A stretch of DNA of 64,000 nt. Origin: Kingdonia uniflora (lineage: Eukaryota; Streptophyta; Magnoliopsida; Ranunculales; Circaeasteraceae). The position numbers and the translations under genes are program-made. The stretch is from the NCBI GenBank assembly GCA_014058105.1, contig JACGCM010002657.1:992001-1056000 (forward strand), written 5' to 3'. Numbering within the stretch: the stretch's first letter is position 1; each line of letters opens with the position of its first letter. Shown here piece by piece: positions 56,560 to 64,000 of the stretch. Below the pieces are notes generated by a model, which worked only from the letters and a program-made list of their open reading frames with translations, searched no databases and was not told the DNA's origin.

Positions 56560-57660
56560 TATCATTTAAAATCTTGGAAGGCTAATTCACAGTCAGGAGT
56601 CCAAATGATTTCCTTGGTCAATTTTCTAGACAGTGGAGTTAAATTTCTACGAAGAAAGAGGTAAAGAAGTTTGCATCGATCAGATGATTTTGAAATGAAC
56701 CTGTGAAGAGCAGCAATCTTGCCAGCAAATTTCTACACATCTTTCTTTGTTCGAGGTAATGGTATTGCTACTAGTGTTTTGATTTGTGCCAACGATTTCG
56801 ATTCCCTTTTTACTAACCAGATGCCCAAGAAATTTCTCTGATACAACACCGAATTGGCATTCTTCAAGGTTGAGTTTTATCTACGAAGGATATCGAATAT
56901 GGTTTGGAGGTTGTTACAGTGATCTTCACGCTTCAATCTTTTACAGATCATATCATCGATGTACACTTCTATGATTTTTCTTAAATGAACTTTAAACATT
57001 TTTGGTGACGAGTCGCTGGTATGTGGCTCCTGCATTTTTTAACTCAAAGAGCATTTCCATATAAAAGTAAATACTTCTTTCGGTGATAAAAGTTGTTTTT
57101 TCCTGATCTTCTTCCGTGAGTGGAATCTTATTATAACAAGAAGCTACATCCATCATCGAAAGAAGTTCATGTCCTGTGATAGAGTCGAGGAGATGCGGGA
57201 TAAGTGTGAGAGGGAAGTTATCTTTCAGGGTAAACTTGTTGGGTTCTGTAAAATCAGCACAAACTCTGACTTTCCCATTCTTCTTCGGGACTGCCACTAT
57301 GTTAGAAACCCATTGTAGATATTTAGCTTCCCTGATAAATCCTACACGAAGGAGTTTATCAATTTCCTCATTAACGGCTTTGTGAAGGCGAGGAGCTAGA
57401 TTTTGATGCTTCTGTACAACTGCTTTGCTATCCATAAGGAGGTTAAGCTTGTGGCATACGATCGAAGGATGAATGTCAGGCATCTCTTGGAAAGACCGTG
57501 CAAAGATATCGACATTTTTCTTAAGAAGTTGGATCATGGTTTATTTCTCATTAGATGGAAGCCTGGAGCCAATGAAGGTGTTACGCCCGGCCCCGTTGAG
57601 AAAAATAAAATCTACAACCTCAGTGTCATGCTGCTCGAATGTGGGGGGTGTTTCCTGCTA
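56560..57660 (-). pseudogene. Tat-3 reverse transcriptase
   Basis: A 181-residue open frame (57537-56992) covers HKLNLLMDSKAVVQKHQNLA, NEEIDKLLRVGFIREAKYLQ, VSNIVAVPKKNGKVRVCADF, MMDVASCYNKIPL with the first catalytic Asp, and AGATYQRLV. After a frame change the active-site box reads EVYIDDMICKR near 56950, intact. LNLEECQFGVVSEKFLGHLV follows. Upstream, GRNTFIGSRLPSNEK (57570-57600) is the protease-RT linker. The gene is cut at 57684 by the right-hand Tekay element. It is the best preserved of the three Tat RTs. Confidence 0.85.
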
Positions 57661-57684
57661 TAGTTGTTATGCCTTGAGAAGTTT

Positions 57685-60071
57685 TGTAGTGTCCCGTAAA
57701 ATTCTTTTATTTTATTTTCCTATTCTTCCTTATTCATCCATCTATATCCATACATTGTGCATTCATATCACTTTGCATCCTCATCTCATTCTTGCATCAA
57801 GTTCTCGTATTCGTCTTTCTGTGGTTTGAGCGGTTTAATATTTTCTGCGGTCGTTCGCCTGGTAGTGTGGTATGGAGGCTTTAGGGAGCCAGGTATTGGC
57901 TTGGTGTTGTTGTTGTTGGTTTTGGCTTGTGTTTGGTGCGTTTTCTCGTGTTCGGGTGTTCATGTAGTTCTAGAGGAGCCTTCTGTTATTTTTCCAGTTT
58001 TATCAAAGTTGTTCGAACGAGATTTAGATTCGTTCGAACGGGTTGACATGTCCTCTAGAAACTATTGTCTTTGAGGGTGGTTCGTTCGAACGAATTCCTA
58101 TTCCGTTCGAACGAGTTGAGTAATCCCCTGGAATTTGGCCATAGATTTCCTAGTCGTTTGAATGACTTCTGGGTCCATTCGAGCGACTTCTGAGTCCTTA
58201 CATTGTCTTTTCTTGTCCGTTCGAACGACTTACTTTTCGTTCAAACGATTTGGCAGTGGTTCTTCTCTTTTTAGTTTTATTTTCATTTCTCATCCTCTCA
58301 TTCTCATTCTTTCTCTCACTCTCCACTCACCCTTTCCCTCACTCAATCCTTTCTCGATCCTTCAGAGTTGGCAGACGTTGTTGGGCGGATTCTTCGCCAA
58401 ATCCTTCAATGAGTATTTCCCCTTTCTTCTCTGATTTGAGATTGTGATTCTAGGATTTGTGTTTGAGATTCATTTTGGGGTTTAGCGATTTGTGGAGTGC
58501 TTCTTTGCTGGTCTTGAGTTGTGATGTTGGCGTAATTGTTACCGCAGGTTATTCCGCCGCTTGTTAAGTTGCAATTGTTGGAGTTCTGAGTTATCCTGTG
58601 GAATACGAGCCATTTGTTAGGCGAGTGTCCCTTCATTGCTAAATTTCTCTAATAGTTTAACTTACGTTGGTTAGAGCATGCATGTGGCATTGAGGTGTTT
58701 GTGATTGATCTTAAACCTTATTATTTCTTTTGTCGTAGTTGTTGTTTCAGTATTGTTGTTTCCTATGATTAGGCATGTAGGGTGTGGTTTCCCATTTGTC
58801 TGCAAGGAAGTTGTGCATTTGTGGCTTATTTTTATGGGTTTCCCTTGGTAGCAGTGTTCCGGTTTGTTGAGACTGATATTGTTGGACGTGTGACTGGTCA
58901 ATTAGTCACTGTTCATTTGTGCTTGGAAGTTGTGACTGGTCAATTAGCCACAGTTAACATCTGTATTTGATCCTTGGGATCTAGTTTCAGTATGGGTTTC
59001 TAATATTTTAACTTAACGGGATCAGATACAAAAACTAAACTCTACATCGGCAAACCCTCGATGGGTTATCAGGATTTCTACATCGGGTTGAAATAGTAGG
59101 GTGATTCTTTGGTGACAGGTACTATCACATCTATTACCCATTCGGGAGTGTGGGATGGTGTGAGATAGTCCTCAAGTATCGGGCTTCATCCTCGGTGAGG
59201 TTTAAATTCTTTGAAATAAGTGAAATAAAGTTCAGACGTTGGCTCTGTGGGTTAAAAGGCCTAAAACACTCTGATCAAGTGATAATATCTTTTAGACTAG
59301 TTGAGCTTGGATAAGAAATTGTACCATTGTATCCAACTGAGATTCTCATTAAGGTTATTATGCATTAGTGGTTGATCAGCCTAATGTTTTTAACTGTAAG
59401 GTCTAGTTCTTTTAAACATTAATCATTCAACATTAAGACTTAGTGTATCATCCCGAAATTGGGATAATTATGGGATTATCCCAGTCATCATACCCTGCCA
59501 TCATCATATCATCATATCATTACATTATCGCATATATATTTTTATCCTCTTATCTTTTCTCTACTCCTCTATGCTTCGCAGGTTTACTTTATTTACTGTA
59601 GCTATTAGTATTAATTATCTCATTCATCTCTCTCTTTCTCTACACCTGTTATATTAGTATGTTGTTTAGCCTTGTTGGGCATTAGTGAGCTGTGGTTTTG
59701 CTTACTCTCGCTTTGTTCCCCCCCCCCTTTTAGATGCGGAGTAGTTGTTGTTGGCTGAGAGCCCAGCTATTGGATCCAATTTTGGCAGCTACAGATCAGT
59801 TCTTATTGTTGTACTCATGTACGATTCCAGCTTTTGTCGCTGTGTAGTATATTGAGTCATTCTATTTTCATTTTCAGTTGATATATGTATATATCTTTGC
59901 TTCTGTTGTATTCTCTTTTACTCTGATGATATTACTATAGTCAATGACTGAGCCGAAACCTGTCTTTTGGCTCGGTTGTTTGTGGGGGTGTTCGGTTGGA
60001 TTCTCCAACCTGCACACCCAATTATCCACTTTTTAATCATTATTCTAATTTTTAGATTTTGGGGCGTGACA
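57685..60071 (+). repeat. 5' LTR of second Tekay-type element
   Basis: 2387 bp, begins TGTAGTGTCCCGT and ends GGGGCGTGACA. Contains the CGTTCGAACG cluster (58010-58250), a CT-rich start-like region (58290-58350), putative intron 58409-58620 with a mutated donor (AT for GT), a hairpin at 59685-59705, and a C-run at about 59719. Internal frames are not genes. Confidence 0.9.
58010..58250 (+). promoter_or_regulatory. CGTTCGAACG palindrome cluster
   Basis: Perfect 10-bp palindromes CGTTCGAACG at 58031-58040, 58083-58092, 58104-58113 and 58218-58227; near matches at 58010, 58153, 58177 and 58239. All lie just before the CT-rich region. This is the densest version of the cluster seen in the related LTRs. 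Confidence 0.6.
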
Positions 60072-60075
60072 GACA

Positions 60076-60087
60076 TGGTATCGGAGC
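60076..60087 (+). other. Primer-binding site, initiator Met type
   Basis: TGGTATCGGAGC, one base different from the standard TGGTATCAGAGC, four bases after the LTR. Confidence 0.8.
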
Positions 60088-60224
60088 TGTAGGTTAATCC
60101 TTATCTCTGGTCTAGCAATCATATGACGAGTAATTTTTCTAGATGGAGTTAGGATTGATCCCTTTCAGTTTTATGTATTTTATCATCTTTCCTCATTTTC
60201 CTTAGAGGTACATCTGTTGTGTAG

Positions 60225-61465
60225 ATGGCTAGAGGTGGCAGAAGCAGAGGCCGTGCAGTGGGTCATGGCCACAGAAGTTTACGTAGCAGTACTCTTGCCG
60301 ATGAGCCAGCTATTAGTCAGGAGAGTTTGGGATCTGTCCCGATTGACCAGGGCGTTCCTCCAGCTTAAGTAGTTCCAGAGCAGCATGTCGTTTTGCCTAC
60401 CCCAGATGTCCCTGGCATTTCGGCAGAGATGAGGCAGTTCATGGAGAGTTTCATGGCTCATTTACAGCAGACCAGAAGCCCAGCAATCAGAGAGTACAGT
60501 TACCTTGAGCAACTCCAAAAGTACAAGCATCTGACATTTTCTGGTTCGATGGCTCCATCAGAGGCAGAGACTTGGTTCAAGTCTATATAAAAGATTTTGA
60601 ATGCTATGAAGTGTCCCAAGGATCAGAGGGTGACACTTGTTACCTATCTGTTACAGGGTAAGGCAGATCATTGGTGGAATACCGCCAAGAAGACCATAGT
60701 AGAGACTCCAGTACTTTGGGCTTCCTTTCAAGAGCGGTTCTTTGAGCAGTATTTCCTGCAGAGTTATAGGGACGCTTGCATCTCAGAGTTTTATATGCTT
60801 GAGCAAGGCTACATGTGTATTGCGGGGCACGATCAGCGATTCAATGAGCTTTCTCGATACGTTCTGTTTATCGCTCAGGATGAGGAGCAGCGTAAGATGA
60901 AATTTCTAAAGGCCTTCGTCCGTATTATCAGAAGTTTTTGACCGCTTCGAGGGCTAGTTCGTACAGAAAGATTTTGTCTAAAGCCTTGGATATAGAACAA
61001 AATGATGTTGAGGAGCGCAAGTCCAAAGACTTGAGGAGCCTAGTGAGATAGGAAAAAAGACTTGATTAGGGCAAGGCAGTTCAGGGTCAGTATAAGAGCT
61101 CGGGTTTGAAGAGACAGAAGTTGGGAAGTACTGATGGTGCACTAGGTAGATTTTGGGAGGACCGCACTTAGATGGGCCACAGCTTGTTTACCATTATTGT
61201 TGGAACTGTGGGGAGAAGGGGCATGTTAAGAGGAGTTGTCCTAACCAGACAGGGGTCCACAGCCATTGCGACAGTTTCAGGTTCCTATTGGTCACCAGCC
61301 GTGACCACAGCAGACTCAGCAGGGACAGCTTTAGGGTCTGTAGAGTAGGCAGATGATTCCAGGTCCTCAAGGTAGATAGAGACCACAGCAGCCGAGTCAG
61401 TAGCAGGGCGGAGGGCAGGGTAGGATATGCGCAGTAGGGAGGCGAGGTGCTTACGCCGCTCGACC
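60225..61465 (+). pseudogene. Gag of second Tekay-type element
   Basis: ATG at 60225, MARGGRSRGRAVGHGHRSLR. The capsid domain runs REYSYLEQLQKYKHLTFSGS, TWFKSI-stop, then an open frame 60597-60941 with KADHWWNTAKKTIVETPVLW and FYMLEQGYMCIAGHDQRFNE. The zinc knuckle at 61194-61240 reads CWNCGEKGHVKRSCP, a complete C-x2-C-x4-H-x4-C. Stops at 60366 and 60588 and shifts near 60925 and 61160 break it. Confidence 0.85.
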
Positions 61466-61859
61466 TGCAGTGGAAGGTACGCTTCATATTTCTTATTCGC
61501 CCGCTCGCGTTCTTTACGATTCTGGTACATCTCATTCATTCATATCATATGCATTCCTCTGCACTATTGGATTTAAGTCTTCCTTATTGCTTGATGAAAT
61601 TTTTAAGGGTACTCCTCTAGATTCTTCGATTTCTACCTCCCACATTTGTAGAGATTGCCCGATAGTTGTGTGTGGTCGTGTTCTTTCTGCAGACTTGTTG
61701 GTACTATCGATGCATGAGTTTGGCATTATCCTGGGTATGGATTGGTTGTCGACACACCGATTCACTTTAGATTGTTTTGAGAAGACAGCTATTTTCAGTA
61801 TTCCTGGTAAGAGGCGATTCATGTTTGCTAGCTCGAAATAGGCGCAGTCAGGAGATGGT
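61466..61859 (+). pseudogene. Aspartic protease of second Tekay-type element
   Basis: Open frame 61470-61841 with an intact active site YDSGTSHSFISYAF and [21 protein letters not shown] single TAG after SSK (61839) separates it from RT. Confidence 0.85.
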
Positions 61860-63480
61860 TTGTTGGCATTCTTAGAGCTAGAATCTGCTGGTGTTGACGT
61901 CAGTACTATTCTAGTTGTGTGTGACATTTTTAACGTATTCCAGAAGATTCCCAGTTTACCGCCGACGAGAGAGATTGGTTTCAGTATAAATCTTTTGCCT
62001 GGTACAGCTCCAATTTCTAAGGCTCTGTATCGTATGGCACCCGTTGAACTGAAGGAGTTATATGATCAGATTTTAAAGTTGATGGATCAGAAGTTCATTC
62101 GGTCCAGTACTTCACCGTGGGGAGCTCCGGTTTTGTTTGAAAAGAAGAAGGACGGGTCTATGCGCTTGTGTATTGATTACCGCGAGTTGAACAAAGTCAC
62201 GATCAAGAACAAATATCCCATGCCTAGGATCGAGGACTTATTTGACCAGCTTCGGGGAGCGTTGTTCTTTTCGAAGATTGATTTTAGATTAGGTTACCGT
62301 CAGCTGAGGATTAAGAAGGAGGATGTTTCAAAGACAGCATTTCAGACTCGTTACGGGCATTATGAGTTTCAGGTTATGCCGTTTGGTTTGACAAACGCGG
62401 CCGCAGCTTTTATGGATTTGATGAGCCGAGTATTCCTTCCCTTTCTAGACCAGTTCGTGATTGTGTTCGTGGATGACATATTGATTTATTCGAAGACCGA
62501 GGCCGAACATGAGAAACACTTGAAGATTGCATTGCAGACTTTGAGGGAGAACCAATTGTTTGCAAAATTCTAGAAGTGTGACTTTTGGCAGAAAGAGGTG
62601 AAATTCCTATGGCATGTTGTATCCAAAAATAGAATTGCAGTTGATCCTTCTAAGGCTGAGGCCGCTGCAGATTGGGTTCAGCCGATGAATATTACAAAGA
62701 TTCACAACTTTTTGGGATTAGCCGGTTATTACCGCAGATTCATCGAGGGTTTTTCGCGGATTGCAGCACCTTTGACTCACTTGACGCAGAAGGACGTTAG
62801 ATTCATTTGGGATGACAGATGTGATTCATCTTTTGCAGAGTTGAAGAAGCGATTGACTACAACACCTATTCTTATTGTCCCGTCTAGTGGGCAGAAGTAC
62901 ATGGTTTACAGCGATGCTTCACTCAGTGGGTTAGGTTGCATTCTGATGCAAAAGGGAAAAGTGGTGGCTTATGCTTCTAGAAAAATTAAGGTACATGAGA
63001 GAAACTATCCTACTCATGACCTCGAGTTAGCAGCGGTGGTTTTTGCATTGAAGATTTGGCGTTATTATCTTTACGAGGAGAGGTTCGAGCTCTTTTTTGA
63101 TCGCAAGAGTTTGCGGTACCTTTTCTCGCAGAAAGAGCTTAATATGAGGCAGCACAGATGGATTGAATTCCTGAAGGATTATGATGTTGACTTGCAGTAT
63201 AACCCAAGGAAGACAAATGTGGCAGCTAACGCTTTGAGCCGTTTGCCTAGGGGATTTTTAACACGTCTGATGATTCATGAGTGGTTGATGCTTCACGATA
63301 TGGCAGATTCCGGGTTGAGTTTGTGTTCATGGAGTACGGGCAGTTTTCTTACAAATCTAAGAGTTCAATCTTCATTGATTTCTTGGATTATTGAGGCACA
63401 GCAGCAGGATGCTAGATTACAGTCATGGGCCTCAGATGACAGCAGAACCAATTGGATAGTTAGCTCAGATTACAGTATTA
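61860..63480 (+). pseudogene. RT and RNase H of second Tekay-type element
   Basis: Open frame 61860-62573 holds [62 protein letters not shown] (first Asp), [17 protein letters not shown], and an intact active-site box [12 protein letters not shown]. One stop at 62571 (TAG) precedes a 378-residue frame (62598-63734): [20 protein letters not shown], RNase H with [20 protein letters not shown] and [13 protein letters not shown] (the usual DALSR Asp is Asn). Only two stops separate protease to integrase, so it is only lightly damaged. Confidence 0.88.
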
Positions 63481-64000
63481 GGTACAGGGGAAGATTATGC
63501 ATGCCAGATTCAAAGGTACTAAAGCGTGAGATTTTGAATGACGCTCACGGTTCTAGGTATACTATTCATCCAGGCAGTACGAAGATGTACCAGGACCTGA
63601 AGAGGTATTATTGGTGGGATAACATGAAGCGAGAGATAGCTGAGTTTGTCTCCAAATGTCTTACATGTCAGCAGGGGAAGGCCGAACATCAGAAACTGAC
63701 AAAACAGCTTAAACATTTACCTATTTCAGAGTAGAAATGGGACCACGTGACGATGGATTTCATTTTGGGTTTACCACAGACCAAGAAGAACCTCGATTCT
63801 ATTTGGGTGATTGTAGACCGATTGACCAAATTAACATATTTTATTCCGGTTTGCAAGACTTTGACGGTCGACGAGCTGAGCAGATTATATGTGAGAAAGA
63901 TAGTGCGTCTACATGGGGTTCCGGTATCTATAGTGTCAGACCGAGATGCCAGATTTACCGGCGATTTCTGGAAGAGCTTTCAGCGAGCCATGGACACTAG
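63481..64000 (+). pseudogene. Integrase of second Tekay-type element, partial
   Basis: Zinc domain: [37 protein letters not shown] at 63732-63734 sits where TGG (Trp of EWKWDHVTMDF) is expected. The core continues in another view of the same frame: DHVTMDFILGLPQ (first Asp), IVDRLTKL, VSIVSDRDARFTGDFWKS (second Asp) at about 63925-63980. The window ends before the Glu. Confidence 0.85.

Larger units (their letters stand above)
57685..64000 (+). mobile_element. Second Tekay-type element, runs off window
   Basis: 5' LTR, primer site, gag, protease, RT, RNase H and integrase in the same order as the element at 12928, clearly the same family but a separate insertion. It is inserted in the Tat-3 RT. 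The integrase end and 3' LTR lie beyond 64000. Less decayed than the first copy: protease and RT active sites are intact. Confidence 0.92.

Overview
The window is nuclear DNA of a flowering plant, probably a eudicot; the species cannot be named. It is intergenic heterochromatin made almost entirely of nested, decayed retrotransposons. The evidence is plant-specific Ty3/gypsy lineages (Tekay-type chromovirus, Athila, Tat), plant L1-type LINEs with an RNase H tail, tRNA-type primer-binding sites, and an F-box relic. There is no operon, rRNA, tRNA gene or CRISPR array. I see no intact host gene.

Layout. (1) 1-11445: remains of two minus-strand Tat-lineage elements. Tat-1 keeps an integrase tail (4750-5400) and a spliced accessory gene on the opposite strand (853-4594). 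Tat-2 has an accessory gene (5431-7330), a tandem-repeat array (7565-8325) and a broken RT-RNaseH-integrase (8455-11445). (2) 11446-23249: a minus-strand LTR of a family I call X (copy X1), split by a full Tekay-type element (12928-22644). (3) 23250-30160: two LINE fragments facing away from each other; the right one is split by a minus-strand solo LTR (26742-29272). (4) 30167-31478 plus 42146-43016: the only stretch resembling ordinary host DNA, with an F-box relic, split by a complete Athila element (31479-42145) that has a perfect 5-bp target duplication, TAATC. (5) 43017-49214: a plus-strand X LTR (copy X2) split by a second solo LTR (43303-45955) with a perfect duplication, GAGGG. (6) 49215-57684: leader scraps, three small unrecognised plus-strand frames each near a TATA box, a third accessory gene (53370-54160) and the minus-strand Tat-3 pol (54780-57660). 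(7) 57685-64000: a second Tekay-type element running off the right edge.

How the parts work. Gag packages RNA, protease matures the polyprotein, RT and RNase H copy RNA to DNA, and integrase inserts it. Nearly every copy has lost this ability: stops are mostly TAG or TGA where CAG, CGA or TGG is expected, the signature of methyl-cytosine deamination, and several catalytic residues are gone. The Athila element and the right-hand Tekay copy are the best preserved.

Most notable observations. All seven LTRs of the Tekay, solo and X families carry what looks like the same small intron inside the LTR: a GTRAGT-type donor before a C/T-rich stretch and an acceptor AG|GCRAGT. Four of the LTR types have a cluster of TTCGAA-centred palindromes just upstream, including a perfect 36-bp palindrome. 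They also share a 6-bp-stem hairpin. The Tat accessory genes run antisense to pol, appear spliced, and share motifs despite strong divergence.
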